Source of the DNA: JABWBD01 sp040768665
GTDB taxonomy: Bacteria; Planctomycetota; Planctomycetia; Pirellulales; Thermoguttaceae
Direction: 5' to 3'
Length of the DNA: 64,000 nt
NCBI GenBank assembly: GCA_040768665.1
Contig: JAXGMN010000043.1
Span: 1 to 64,000 of the forward strand
Shown here: positions 52,848 through 64,000 of the stretch, one piece after another
Position numbering within the stretch: the first letter of the stretch is position 1
How the letters are laid out: each line of letters starts with the position of its first letter
Translations under genes and position numbers: made by a program
Notes under the pieces: generated by a model
What the model was told of the DNA's origin: nothing
Databases searched by the model: none
The model's input: the letters and a program-made list of their open reading frames with translations, nothing else

Positions 52848-53414
52848 TTAGTCGTTCTCAAGCTTGGTGCTGAACCGTCCCCCGACGCGCATCGACTGGT
52901 TTAACGCCTCGCGGTGGCTCCGCGTCTCGCGCTCGACTTGCTCGCGGCTCTGGTACGGCAGGTAGGCCGCTCGCATTACGAAACCATAAGCCTCGCCCAC
53001 CTGGTAATCCGGCACGAACCACTGGAAGTCCCAGGCCGGGTTGCCCACGCCGCCTCCCGAAGGAGATTGCGCCAGCCAAATGCGGTCCCGCTCGCGGAAC
53101 ATTAGCACATAGGCCATCCCGTGGCTGACCCCGAAGTACCAGGGCTCCGTGTAGACGTACTCGGAAGGATGGTTCACTAGCGTCAGGGGAAAATCGGCGG
53201 TTACTTTCGGAAGCAAAGGCATCCCGGCCGGCGCGTGCGTACTGTCGATTCCGTGCGCCGGCGATACCGCCTCGATCCATCTCCCTGGTCCGGTTTTCTG
53301 GCGCCGGCGGCCTCGAAAGAAGATTGCTCCCGACTGCGGTTGATGAATGTAGCTGGCCCAAAACAGAAATGCAGCCACACAGGAAAGCACCGCCACTTCA
53401 AGTCCGCGTTTCAT
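52848..53414 (-). CDS. Signal-anchored hypothetical protein
   Basis: 188 residues from the ATG at 53414, which has a good ribosome site (GGAGGGGTCAGCG). An N-terminal hydrophobic helix (VAVLSCVAAFLFWASYI) is followed by a soluble domain with VKV-like strands and aromatic repeats (EYVYTEPWYFGVSHGMAYVL, RDRIWLAQSPSGGG). I do not recognise a family. It lies just upstream of the metalloprotease gene on the same strand, 50 bp apart, so the two could be co-transcribed. Confidence 0.65.
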   Translation of the reverse strand: MKRGLEVAVLSCVAAFLFWASYIHQPQSGAIFFRGRRRQKTGPGRWIEAVSPAHGIDSTHAPAGMPLLPKVTADFPLTLVNHPSEYVYTEPWYFGVSHGMAYVLMFRERDRIWLAQSPSGGGVGNPAWDFQWFVPDYQVGEAYGFVMRAAYLPYQSREQVERETRSHREALNQSMRVGGRFSTKLEND

Positions 53415-53868
53415 CGCTGACCCCTCCGAACGGTCGCCACCTCCGAACTGTTCCCTCGGACGTCTTGCCGATTCTATCACGCCAACAAGAAAGTGCGAGC
53501 AATTCGCGGCTTCATGATGGACGGCGCCCGAACAGACTCCCTCTCGCGCCATGGACGAAGGGGCCATGGCAACCCGCGGGATGGGCTGCCCAGTGGGCGC
53601 GAGTGTCTCCAACAATACGGCTCGCGGTGGAGAATTGCAGACTGGCGGCCCGTCCATAATAGGCCGAAGCGTCAGCGAGAGGCGGCCCGCCCTGGCCCTG
53701 TCTGCCACGTCGACGAGGCGGCTGAAGCCTCGGTCAGAGGTCGTTGAGAAAATCCTTTTGGCGTCCCTTGCGGGCCGGGCCGGGACGGCTATAATTCACT
53801 CCGTCGCGGCTACGGATCTTCTGGAAAGCCAGTCGGTTCGGGCCGCGAAAAAATTGGCGGGGCGACGT
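53415..53868. other. Intergenic upstream of the rRNA promoter, no gene seen
   Basis: No convincing ORF. A TATAAT-like site at 53789 has a poor -35. No 16S rRNA or tRNA sequence is present here. Confidence 0.5.
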
Positions 53869-53897
53869 TTGACAAGCAATCGGAAGTCCGCTATATT
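53869..53897 (+). promoter_or_regulatory. Promoter of the 23S-5S rRNA unit
   Basis: TTGACA (53869-53874), a 17-bp spacer and TATATT (53892-53897). Transcription would begin near 53904, about 400 nt before the 23S gene. Together with the downstream boxA-like site it forms a typical rRNA leader. Confidence 0.8.
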
Positions 53898-53989
53898 CAA
53901 AATCTTCCCGGTGGTCTGCATGACCCAAGTGGGGAGGTAAGATGTGCCGAGGGCGAGCTTTGTCCGGTGTTCCGGAAGGTAAAGTTCGG

Positions 53990-54048
53990 CCTCTGCCTAT
54001 CTTGGCAGGCGGGGCAAAGGCTCCGTCGTTCGATCTTTGACAATTTGG
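53990..54048 (+). promoter_or_regulatory. boxB/boxA-like antitermination leader
   Basis: A short hairpin (CTGCC...GGCAG, about 53993-54009) is followed by CGATCTTTGACAATTTGG (54031-54048), close to the boxA pattern CTCTTTAACAATTT of rRNA leaders. Confidence 0.55.
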
Positions 54049-54300
54049 TTGTGGTTTGAGTGGCATCTTGAAAACGGCGTGCCAGTCGCTTGTCGGCCTT
54101 TTGGGCGGCGAGTGGTTGGCAGCTAAGAGCGCTAAGCGAGCCGACGGCCGGGGTAGGTCCGGTCGGCGGCTGCATCGTTACCCGGTCTGTTCCGTCGGCA
54201 GTGTCGGCGGAATGGGCTTACGGTAGCTCAAGCATGAACCGGCTCGACACGAGCGTTCGAGTCCTCGCGACTCGGCAGCAGGTGGAGCTTTGGATTCATG

Positions 54301-57228
<2,928 letters not shown>

Positions 57229-57321
57229 ATGTATTCAACGCTCCTGGCTGTTCACGCCGGAGCCACTCAGACGCACAACCAACTCGGGCGGAGCGAGCCT
57301 CACACGGCTCCTCTGCTCCTT

Positions 57322-57428
57322 TCCGGCGGCCATACCTGGAAGGTCACACCCGTTCCCTTACCGAACACGGCCGTTAAGCTTCCAGGGCCGATGGTAGTAC
57401 CAAAAGTGCGAGAGTAGGTGCTGCCGGA
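57322..57428 (+). rRNA. rrf: 5S ribosomal RNA
   Basis: TCCGGCGGC (57322) pairs with GCTGCCGGA (57420-57428). The interior has CCATACCTGGAAGGTCACAC, CCGTTCCCTTACCGAACACG and GTAGTACCAAAAGTGCGAGAG. It lies about 95 bp after 23S with no tRNA between. Confidence 0.92.
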
Positions 57429-57439
57429 TTTTATTCACG

Positions 57440-57473
57440 AAAGCCCCCGCGGCGAAAGCCCCGGGGGCTTTTG
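57440..57473 (+). terminator. Terminator of the rRNA unit
   Basis: AAAGCCCCCG and CGGGGGCTTT form a perfect 10-bp stem ending in TTTT, 12 bp after the 5S gene. Confidence 0.85.
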
Positions 57474-57582
57474 CATTTCGGGGGCCGGGTCCTGAGATTC
57501 CAAAACGGACAGAGCCATGAAGCACACAGCCGCTCGCCTTAGGCCCCTTTTTCAGCAGTCTCTAGTGGATTGCGCGACCGCG

Positions 57583-58521
57583 TCAATTTGCCTTCTCCGG
57601 CTCGATGCCTTCGTGCTTCAGCGACAGTTTCACCAGAATCCCGCAGTTTTTCTGGAAGAAATCGAGCGGCATCAGCGGCGTCTTTTCGTGAATCTCCTTG
57701 CCGAGCTCTTCGCTGATCTCGCGGACCGACTTGCCGGCGCGGAATGCGTCGACGATCCGCTGGTGATAGCGGCGCGTAGCGTCGATCGCACCGCGGAAAT
57801 ATTCCGCGATCGCATCCGCGCCCCGGATCGCGCCGTTGTGGCTCAGGCAGAGCACTTCGGCGCCGAGACCGGCGAGGCGCTCCATCGAGGCGACGTACTT
57901 GCCGTAATCGGTAAAGTAGTTGGGCCACCAGTCGCCGTGCTGCGGCATATAGTAGCCGGTTGCATCGGAAACAATGAGGATCCCGGCGGCCGGCTCGAAG
58001 AAACTGAGACTGCAGTCGCTGTGGCCGGGCGTTTCCAGGACCCGGAAGGTCGTGCCGGGACCGACTTCCACCGTATCGCCCTCGCTCAACGCGCGGTCGA
58101 TGACGATGCGGTTGTCGCCCCCCGGAACGGTGCCGCACTGTTCTCGGATCAGGCCGTGCTCGGTGAGCGAGGCGCAGAGCATCTGGTCCATCTTGGAAAA
58201 GAACGCAACGACTTTTTCGACGGCCAAGGTCTTCGCAGCCGCTTCCGAGGCGAGGACCGCGGCCTCGGGAAACATCTGCCGGAAAGCGGGCACGGCCATC
58301 ACGTGGTCGGGATGGGCGTGCGTTACCACGATGCGCGCGACCTGTCCGCTGGGGATTCCCAATGCGTCAAGCTGCTCGCCCAGAAGCGGCCCCGACGCCC
58401 CGATCCCTCCTTCAAAAACCGTGTATTCCTCCGCGCCGCGGTAGACATACAACGGGTATTCGGTCGTTCCGAGCATCGAGAGATTCTCGGCGAGTTCGAC
58501 GGGCGGGTCTTTCACGAGCAT
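57583..58521 (-). CDS. MBL-fold metallo-hydrolase
   Basis: 312 residues. All zinc-ligand motifs of the metallo-beta-lactamase fold are seen: VVTHAHPDHVMAVPAF (HxHxDH), ETPGHSDCSLSFFE, LIVSDATGYYM, and LCLSHNGAIR. The C-terminal helical part (ATRRYHQRIVDAFRAGKSVR) resembles beta-CASP-lacking thioesterase-like or glyoxalase-like members. Its start overlaps the stop of the activator gene by about 10 bp, so it is translated with it. The likely substrate is a thioester or lactone linked to the dehydratase pathway; this is inferred from context only. Confidence 0.85.
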   Translation of the reverse strand: MLVKDPPVELAENLSMLGTTEYPLYVYRGAEEYTVFEGGIGASGPLLGEQLDALGIPSGQVARIVVTHAHPDHVMAVPAFRQMFPEAAVLASEAAAKTLAVEKVVAFFSKMDQMLCASLTEHGLIREQCGTVPGGDNRIVIDRALSEGDTVEVGPGTTFRVLETPGHSDCSLSFFEPAAGILIVSDATGYYMPQHGDWWPNYFTDYGKYVASMERLAGLGAEVLCLSHNGAIRGADAIAEYFRGAIDATRRYHQRIVDAFRAGKSVREISEELGKEIHEKTPLMPLDFFQKNCGILVKLSLKHEGIEPEKAN

Positions 58522-59306
58522 GAGAGTTCTCCTTTCTCGGACCGTTCCAGGGCAAATAGCGCCGCCCCCAGCGCGCCGATGAACTGCGGCTGCGGGGGAA
58601 CGAGCGCCTGCTGTCCAAAATACTCCTCGGCCAGGACGCCCAGCAACCGGTTGTGAGCCACCACTCCGCCGGTCATCACGAGACGGCCCTGGACCGTGTC
58701 CATCTCGACAATCCGTTTCAGCACCGACCGGAAGGCCCCTTTCACAATGTTCTCCACGCGGCGGCCGGCCCGGATCAAAGCCAGGATCTCCGTCGCGGCG
58801 AAAACGGTGCAGAAGCTTCCCAGCGCGACATCTTCGTCTGCCTGCTCGGCCAGTCCGTTAAGCCGCTCCAGCGGCAGGTCGAGACGGTAGGCGATTTCCT
58901 CGAGAAAAGCCCCCGTTCCAGCCGCGCACTTGCGGTTCATCTTGAAGTTGGTTCGGCGGCCGGAGTCGTCGAGGTGAATCACCTTGCTGTCCTGCGCGCC
59001 GATATCGATCACGGTCATGGCGTGAGGGAAATGGTGATATGCCCCTTTGCCGTGACAGGCGATCTCGGTCACCTTGCCGTCCGCCCAGGGGACGTTGTCG
59101 CGTCCATAGCCGGTCGAGCAGGTCGCGGCGATTGCGTCGCGGGCCAGGCCGGTTGCGGCGAGCGCTTCTTCAAGGCAGCGCTCGGCCGTGGCCGCGTAGT
59201 CGATGCCCGAGCGACGGACACTCATGGCAACGACCTCTCTGTCCCGGTCGACGATCGCGAGTTTCGCCGCCGACGCTCCGATATCCACACCGCAGAAATA
59301 GGACAT
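58512..59306 (-). CDS. 2-hydroxyacyl-CoA dehydratase activator (BadF/BcrA-type ATPase)
   Basis: 264 residues of the ASKHA fold. FCGVDIGASAAKLAIVDRDR and AMTVIDIGAQDSKVIHLDDS are the two phosphate motifs. KCAAGTGAFLEEIAYRL and ALGSFCTVFAATEIL hold the two Cys that in the dimer bind a shared [4Fe-4S] cluster. MTGGVVAHN is the adenosine motif. The protein uses ATP to push one electron to the dehydratase. The ATG at 59306 has GGAGGAA upstream. It follows the dehydratase gene by 20 bp and overlaps the MBL gene. Confidence 0.93.
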   Translation of the reverse strand: MSYFCGVDIGASAAKLAIVDRDREVVAMSVRRSGIDYAATAERCLEEALAATGLARDAIAATCSTGYGRDNVPWADGKVTEIACHGKGAYHHFPHAMTVIDIGAQDSKVIHLDDSGRRTNFKMNRKCAAGTGAFLEEIAYRLDLPLERLNGLAEQADEDVALGSFCTVFAATEILALIRAGRRVENIVKGAFRSVLKRIVEMDTVQGRLVMTGGVVAHNRLLGVLAEEYFGQQALVPPQPQFIGALGAALFALERSEKGELSCS

Positions 59307-59326
59307 GCTCCGCTGTTCCTCCGTTC

Positions 59327-60556
59327 CTACGCGCCGACCAGTTGTTCGGCGAAGGCTTCGATGTTCGTGCGGGTCTGTTCGTCGGAATAGAGTCGCATGT
59401 CGTTCAGGTCGCCGTTGACGATCAGGAAGGGCTTGCCCAACTTCTGCTGGAGCCGCTGGGGCATCTCGTAGCGGCAGTTGGAGTTGTTGGGGCAAGTCTT
59501 GGCATCGTGGAAGAGGATGCCGTCGACGCGAAATTGCTTGACCATCTGCTCGATATAGCGTTCCTTAAAGTCGTCGCTGCGGCAGATGAAGATGCTCGAG
59601 TAAGCCCTTGCCATGCTCTGAAACGGATCGGCCGGATCGAGGTCTTCGAAGATCCAACTGTTGCAGTAGGTCGATGCGACCACGCAGGCCCCGAGCGCGA
59701 GGAACTGTGTAGAGAGATCGCGGAGCTTGCCCCAGATCGGCATCCCTTCCCAGTAGACCCGCAGCCGCTCGCCCTCGACGGCCGCCACGCCGTCCTTCAC
59801 CCGTTGGTTCAACTCTTCCAACAGGAGCCGATAGTAGTCCACTGCGACCTGATCGCCCCGTAGGACGACCGCAGGGCCCATCTGGATCGTCTCATCAAAG
59901 AAGTTGATCGGCGAGGGGACGTTTGCCGCCGTCTCAATCACCGACTTCCACAGCACCGTGCACTGGCGGGAAATCTTGATAACCTCCCGCAGCCGATCGA
60001 TATCGAACCGCGTCCGGCCAACCTCTTCCAGCGTGGGGATAAGTTCCTCGATCTGCCCCGCCACATATTTAATCAGCGATTCGTCCAACTCACCGATCGC
60101 CCGGGGAGTGTGCACTCCAATGCACGGCACGTTCCACTCCCTCGCGTACCACTGGAACCAGTCCTTCACATCGCGGCACTGGTTGGTATTGAACACGAGC
60201 ACGTCGGCCTTAGGAATGCCGTCCAGCCCCATCTTCTGCAGGGGCGTGGCGCCCTTCAGATACGAGCCGACGTCGCTGGTGAGATAGGAGCAGATGTCGG
60301 GCGAGAAGCCGCGCGCGTTGGCCAGGGGGATCAGATCGGACGCCACCCGGGCAGCGCCGAGCATTGCACCGTGGTTCTCAGGAAAATAGACGTTGAACCC
60401 CATCGACCGCAGCAGTTCCGCCGGGCCGACGCTCGTACACCACGCGTTCTTTTTTCCCTCCGCGGGACCACGAGCGATCTGGGCAAAGTAGTCTCCCATC
60501 ACCGTTCGCAGTTGCTTGTTCGCGGCAAAATCCTTTCGTTCCGGAGCGGACGACAT
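59327..60556 (-). CDS. 2-hydroxyacyl-CoA dehydratase subunit (HgdB/BcrB-like)
   Basis: 409 residues of the D-component family. Visible are AWCTSVGPAELLRSMGFNVY, NTNQCRDVKDWFQWYAREW, ASTYCNSWIFEDLDP, LFHDAKTCPNNSNCRYEM and FLIVNGDLNDMRLYSDEQTR. The Cys residues are candidates for iron-sulfur ligands. The usual enzyme has two different subunits, but only one is encoded here, with the activator directly downstream. It may form a homodimer, pair with a subunit encoded elsewhere, or be a benzoyl-CoA-reductase-like relative. It suggests anaerobic acyl-CoA or amino-acid metabolism. Confidence 0.88.
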   Translation of the reverse strand: MSSAPERKDFAANKQLRTVMGDYFAQIARGPAEGKKNAWCTSVGPAELLRSMGFNVYFPENHGAMLGAARVASDLIPLANARGFSPDICSYLTSDVGSYLKGATPLQKMGLDGIPKADVLVFNTNQCRDVKDWFQWYAREWNVPCIGVHTPRAIGELDESLIKYVAGQIEELIPTLEEVGRTRFDIDRLREVIKISRQCTVLWKSVIETAANVPSPINFFDETIQMGPAVVLRGDQVAVDYYRLLLEELNQRVKDGVAAVEGERLRVYWEGMPIWGKLRDLSTQFLALGACVVASTYCNSWIFEDLDPADPFQSMARAYSSIFICRSDDFKERYIEQMVKQFRVDGILFHDAKTCPNNSNCRYEMPQRLQQKLGKPFLIVNGDLNDMRLYSDEQTRTNIEAFAEQLVGA

Positions 60557-60577
60557 CTCGAATTCTCCTTTAACATT

Positions 60578-61984
60578 TCAAGGCGTGGCAGGGGCGAAAC
60601 GGTCGCCATGCTCTGCTGCCAGCCGGTCCAGTTTAGCACGAATTTCCTTTTCTCCCATATCGCGGGCCATTTGCATCAGGCCGCCGCGAAAATCGGGAAA
60701 GCCCAGCCCCAACACCGTTGCCACGTCCACGTCGTCCGGCGAATCAACGATCCGCTCGGCCATCACGTAGTCCGCCTCGCATATCATCCGCATCACCAGC
60801 CGCTCTTCGATCTCCTGCCGGCTGAACCCCCGCGACTCGAAGCCGCGTTCCGCCGCGACGGCCGCGATGATCTCGGCGGTGACCGGGCTCTCCTGCGGCG
60901 CCCGATTGTCGGCCCGGTAGCGATAGACGCCCTGGCCGGTCTTCTGACCCAGATACCCGGCACGGAAGAGCCGATGGGCGATCGGCGAAAGAGGGCCAAG
61001 TCGCGGCAAGGCCCGCTCGAGCACCCCATGCGCACCGACGAGCACGTCGATGCCGACCAGGTCGATAAGCACTAAGGGGCCCATCGGAAAGCCAAACTGC
61101 ACCATTGCCTCGTCGATTGCTTGCGGCGAAGCCCCCTCTTCCATCAGCGCGAAGGCCTCCTGGACGTAGGGAATGAACAGCCGGTTGACAACGAAGCCTT
61201 CGCGGTTTCTTACGACGACCGGCGTCTTGCGCATTCGTTTCATCAGCCCGAGTGCGGCAGTCAGCACGTCGCGTGACAGACGTTCGTGCCGGATCACTTC
61301 CACCAGCGGCATATGATGGGCCGGGTTGAAAAAATGCAAGCCGAGGAATCGCTCCGGCCGTTGCATCCCTGAAGCGAGTTCCGTGAGAGAGAGGGTCGAG
61401 GTGTTGGTCGCGATGACCGTTTCACCGGAGCAGATGGTTTCAAGCTGCTCGATCAAGGGCCGCTTGACCCCGAGATCCTCGTAAACGGCCTCGATCACCA
61501 GGTTGGCGGACCGTGCATCCAACAACTCGTCGGAGAGCGAGATGCGACCCAGGATCTCGTCTGCGGCTTCCGAGCCGAGCTTGTTCTGGGCAACCCGTTT
61601 GTGAAGCGACTCTTGGATTCGCTGCAAGGCCCGCTGCCTTGCTTCGGGGCGTTGGTCGATGGCGACGACCGGCAAACCCGCGGTCGCCAATGCCTGTACG
61701 ATACCCGTTCCCATCGTGCCGATGCCCACTACCGCAGTCGTTGTGAACGGGATGGTCGGTCCCGCCCGGTCGGCAACTTCCTTGGCCCGGCGCGTTGCGA
61801 AGGAGAGGTGCAGCTTGTTGCGAGTCGCGCGGGTCGCCATGCACTCCGCGGACCCGTTCTGTTCGGCAGCAAGTCCCGCCTCAAAGGACTGCTCCGGTTT
61901 CGGCGAGTCCTCCAATTGCTGAAATGCGTCCTGCCGAAGCATGGCCACACTGCCGGAAACCTCATAACCGATCATCAACGACAT
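60578..61984 (-). CDS. 3-hydroxyacyl-CoA dehydrogenase, perhaps 5'-truncated multifunctional enzyme
   Basis: 468 residues. FTTTAVVGIGTMGTGIVQAL opens the NAD-binding domain at about residue 80; FLGLHFFNPAHHMPLVEVIR contains the catalytic His; VVVRNREGFVVNRLFIPYVQ and two C-terminal HCDH domains follow (the second near MRMICEADYVMAERIV). The N-terminal 75 residues (AMLRQDAFQQLEDSPKPEQS ... ATRNKLHLSFATRRAKEVAD) look like the linker after the crotonase domain in FadB/FadJ-type proteins, so the hydratase half may have been lost. It is close to the dehydratase gene, 21 bp, and could act on the same CoA esters. Confidence 0.88.
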   Translation of the reverse strand: MSLMIGYEVSGSVAMLRQDAFQQLEDSPKPEQSFEAGLAAEQNGSAECMATRATRNKLHLSFATRRAKEVADRAGPTIPFTTTAVVGIGTMGTGIVQALATAGLPVVAIDQRPEARQRALQRIQESLHKRVAQNKLGSEAADEILGRISLSDELLDARSANLVIEAVYEDLGVKRPLIEQLETICSGETVIATNTSTLSLTELASGMQRPERFLGLHFFNPAHHMPLVEVIRHERLSRDVLTAALGLMKRMRKTPVVVRNREGFVVNRLFIPYVQEAFALMEEGASPQAIDEAMVQFGFPMGPLVLIDLVGIDVLVGAHGVLERALPRLGPLSPIAHRLFRAGYLGQKTGQGVYRYRADNRAPQESPVTAEIIAAVAAERGFESRGFSRQEIEERLVMRMICEADYVMAERIVDSPDDVDVATVLGLGFPDFRGGLMQMARDMGEKEIRAKLDRLAAEHGDRFAPATP

Positions 61985-62405
61985 CTCCGGCAGAGCGGGC
62001 GTGGCGACTTCCTGGGTGTGCAGCGGTTCATCTGACCAGCGTTGGCCCCAAACGGGCCTCGATTTGAGTGGAACAGCCCGAAAGGGGACTACATATCGTT
62101 CAAGTGACTCCCTACCTTCCCCAGCTCAGGTCGACGCATTCCCGCCAAGTTACCAGCCCTGTAGAAGACCGTCAAGCTTGCGGCCGCGAGGCTGCGTCCA
62201 TCTGGCGGCATGCTTCGAAGATGACCGGCTTCCCTGCGTTTCGAAGGATTTTCCGCAAAACCCGCAGAATCCGCCAGTTGACCGCGTGGCGGCAAAGTCG
62301 GCACTTCCGGCAATTCTCCATTCATGGTTCCAGTTTGCCCGACCGATAAAACTGTTGTTTGTTTATCACCCACTAGCCAGCTTCTGCCGCTCAGGGGGCA
62401 CTGTC
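61985..62405. other. Intergenic between divergent genes, no gene seen
   Basis: 421 bp with no convincing ORF, repeat or RNA. It presumably contains the promoters of lpxA and of the dehydrogenase operon. Confidence 0.45.
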
Positions 62406-63254
62406 GTGAAGATTCATCCTACCGCGCTTGTCAGCCCGCTTGCCCACATCGATCCGGATGTTCAAATCGGTCCTTTCGCGATCATCGAGCCGGAAGTGAG
62501 CGTTTTGGAGGGCTGCACTTTGGAGGCTCGGGTGGTCGTCAAACAGGGGACGAGCCTGGGCCGAGACAACCACGTGTTTGAGGGCGCCGTTTTGGGGGGG
62601 CTGCCGCAGCACGTCAACATGCCCGAACGGCCAGGAAGACTGGCAATCGGCTCGGGGAACACGATCCGTGAGAACGTGACCATCCACCGGGCCCTCGATG
62701 AGGAAGACTCGACCATTATCGGCAATAACAACCTCTTGATGGTCAACGCCCACATCGCACATGATTGCCGGATCGGCAATAACGGGATTTTTGCCAACAA
62801 TTGCATGCTGGCCGGTCACATTACGGTCGGCGACCGTGCGTACGTGTCGGGAGGCGTAGCGGTTCACCAGTTCTGCCGAATCGGACCGCTGGCGATGGTC
62901 GGCGGGCAGGCCAGGATAACCAAAGATATTCCGCCGTTCGTGACCGTGGACGGCGAGAGCAACCGTGTGGTCGGGTTGAACCAGATCGGGCTGCGGAGAG
63001 CGGGACATTCCGCGGAACAAGTCCGCCGGCTCAAGGAAGCCTACCGGGTGATCTATCGCAATAACCTGAGCTGGAACGAGATTCTCCGCGTGCTTCAAGA
63101 GCAGTTCACCGAGGGACTAGCCGCCCAGTATTACCAATTCCTCTCCACCACCACCCGTGGCATCGTTTCCGAGCGGCGTCTGCCACCGGGCGCTACCATC
63201 AAGCTTCGCGAGGACCGCCCGCAGCAGGAACTTCTTCGGGTGCGAGCGGGGTAA
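62406..63254 (+). CDS. lpxA: Acyl-ACP-UDP-N-acetylglucosamine O-acyltransferase LpxA
   Basis: This 282-residue enzyme catalyses the first step of lipid A synthesis. It starts at GTG (62406) with CAGGGGG upstream. The left-handed beta helix shows hexapeptide repeats from VKIHPTALVSPLAHIDPDVQ. NVTIHRALDEEDSTIIGNNN and LLMVNAHIAHDCRIGNNGIF contain the catalytic His region, followed by GGVAVHQFCRIGPLAMVGGQ and the G-ITKDIPPF segment. A helical C-terminal domain (LNQIGLRRAGHSAEQVRRLK) closes the protein, with about 20 residues more than usual. It implies an LPS-type outer membrane. Confidence 0.95.
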   Translation: MKIHPTALVSPLAHIDPDVQIGPFAIIEPEVSVLEGCTLEARVVVKQGTSLGRDNHVFEGAVLGGLPQHVNMPERPGRLAIGSGNTIRENVTIHRALDEEDSTIIGNNNLLMVNAHIAHDCRIGNNGIFANNCMLAGHITVGDRAYVSGGVAVHQFCRIGPLAMVGGQARITKDIPPFVTVDGESNRVVGLNQIGLRRAGHSAEQVRRLKEAYRVIYRNNLSWNEILRVLQEQFTEGLAAQYYQFLSTTTRGIVSERRLPPGATIKLREDRPQQELLRVRAG

Positions 63255-63274
63255 ACGAGCGCGTGAAAAGAATA

Positions 63275-63308
63275 CAGCCCGGTTGCTCGTGGCAGCCGGG
63301 CTGCTTTT
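63275..63308. terminator. Bidirectional terminator between lpxA and the repeat protein gene
   Basis: CAGCCCGG and CCGGGCTG form an 8-bp stem with a 13-nt loop, followed by TTTT on the plus strand. Confidence 0.65.
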
Positions 63309-63360
63309 GCCCATTTCAGGCATGGATCTTGGCAGCAGACGTGCCTGCTGGATGCTCCGG

Positions 63361-64000
63361 TCAGTTGAACGGGTTGCTTCCAAAGGGATTGGGAACCGCC
63401 GGTTTCTCTTCGGCGGGCTTTTCCTCTGCGGACTCCTCTGCCGGCTCTTCCGCGGGTTTCTCTTCCGCCGGTTTTTCCTCAGCAGCAGGAGCGGCGAACG
63501 GATCGGCTGCCATCGGAGCCGCCGCAGGCGCGGCGGCGGGTTCGTCAGCCGGCGGAGGCGGCGGTTCGGCCGGCGTTTCTGCGGTCGTTGCCGCAGGCGC
63601 GGCTGCGGGTTCGTCAGCCGGGGGAGGTGGCGGTTCGGCGGGTGTTTCTGCGCTCGTTGCCGCAGGCGCGGTTTCCATCGGAGCTGCAAACGGATCGGCT
63701 GCCGCCGGCGGCGCCCCGGCCGGAGCCGCTGCCGGTTCCGCGGGAGCCGCGAAGGGATCGGGAGCCGGAGTTTCCGTCTTTTCCTCGCCAGGCATCGCTT
63801 CCGCAGCGGGTGCCGCCGGCGCTGCGAAAGGATCGGCAGCGGGCGCCGCCTCGGCCGGAGTGGCCGCCGGCGCCTCGGCCGGAGCTGCCGCCGGTTCCGC
63901 GGGAGCCGCGAAGGGATCGGCAACGGCTGCGGCGGGTCCTTCCATCGCACCTTCGGCCGCTTTGGCCGGCGCGGCAAAGGGATCCTCGGCGACCGGGGCC
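63361..64000 (-). CDS. Pro/Ala/Glu-rich repeat protein, partial at the window edge
   Basis: At least 212 residues, open at the right end. The composition is Pro, Ala and Glu with little else. Six DPFAAP units and two near-identical blocks of ETPAEPPPPPADEPAAAPA are visible. A Glu/Lys stretch (EEKPAEEKPAEEPAEESAEE) precedes the C-terminal PNPFGSNPFN. This is a low-complexity, probably disordered, protein that may extend from a membrane or envelope. The alternative Arg-rich frame (63117-63977) is a compositional shadow. Confidence 0.65.
   Translation of the reverse strand, partial: APVAEDPFAAPAKAAEGAMEGPAAAVADPFAAPAEPAAAPAEAPAATPAEAAPAADPFAAPAAPAAEAMPGEEKTETPAPDPFAAPAEPAAAPAGAPPAAADPFAAPMETAPAATSAETPAEPPPPPADEPAAAPAATTAETPAEPPPPPADEPAAAPAAAPMAADPFAAPAAEEKPAEEKPAEEPAEESAEEKPAEEKPAVPNPFGSNPFN

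Noticed and set aside
63117..63977. 286-codon Arg/Pro-rich ORF
   Set aside because: It is a frame shadow of the Pro/Ala repeat gene and overlaps the end of lpxA.

Overview
This 64-kb window looks like chromosome from a GC-rich planctomycete, probably related to Pirellulales. I infer this from gene content and style rather than from any database search. The markers are a formylglycine-type sulfatase, ThuA-domain proteins, Tat-exported Gfo/Idh/MocA oxidoreductases, an exported sugar-isomerase-like protein, a ceramidase-like protein, a very large leucine-rich-repeat protein, an HTH-receiver response regulator and a 23S-5S rRNA unit with no 16S gene next to it. Intergenic DNA is rich in palindromic repeats.

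Layout. 0-3 kb: the end of an integrated element, with an excisionase-like HTH gene, a small coiled-coil ORF broken by a stop codon, an unknown protein and a tyrosine recombinase beside tRNA-Ser(TGA). 3.3-7.7 kb: a GH43-like secreted protein and then decaying genes (a glycosidase fragment, a frameshifted sulfatase, a hydrolase with an internal deletion). 7.85-10.8 kb: the LRR protein. 11.3-15.4 kb: small accessory genes, gene chimeras, a split toxin-antitoxin locus and an HD hydrolase. 16-29.9 kb: mostly housekeeping genes, including mnmG, a two-component pair, a GT-C glycosyltransferase, glgC (frameshifted), moeA, a GNAT protein and mnmA. 30-53.4 kb: a long locus of secreted carbohydrate-active and related proteins headed by a divergent AraC regulator. 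53.9-57.5 kb: the 23S-5S rRNA unit with promoter, boxA-like leader and terminator. 57.6-62 kb: an MBL-fold hydrolase, a 2-hydroxyacyl-CoA dehydratase activator, one dehydratase subunit and a 3-hydroxyacyl-CoA dehydrogenase. 62.4-64 kb: lpxA and a Pro/Ala-rich repeat protein that runs off the end.

How genes work together. mnmG and mnmA act on the same tRNA wobble uridine. The 30-53 kb block reads as a regulated, mostly exported degradation programme: AraC sensor, three ThuA proteins, two oxidoreductases, an isomerase-like TIM barrel, a GH42-like enzyme, a GH36-like enzyme and a 1326-residue protein of unknown activity. The MBL-activator-dehydratase genes overlap or nearly abut and are probably one operon.

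Most notable are (i) a dispersed family of 75-125-bp palindromic repeats with GTAACCGTTCAC-type ends and GGGGACNGG/CCNGTCCCC cores, (ii) a 31-bp perfect inverted repeat at 47.2 kb, (iii) a nested palindrome inserted in toxin-antitoxin remnants, and (iv) the AraC-controlled secreted locus with its unrecognised giant protein. Several single-base frameshifts (sulfatase, glgC) may be sequencing errors; the hydrolase deletion and the truncated genes cannot be explained that way. No CRISPR array, riboswitch or complete phage was seen.
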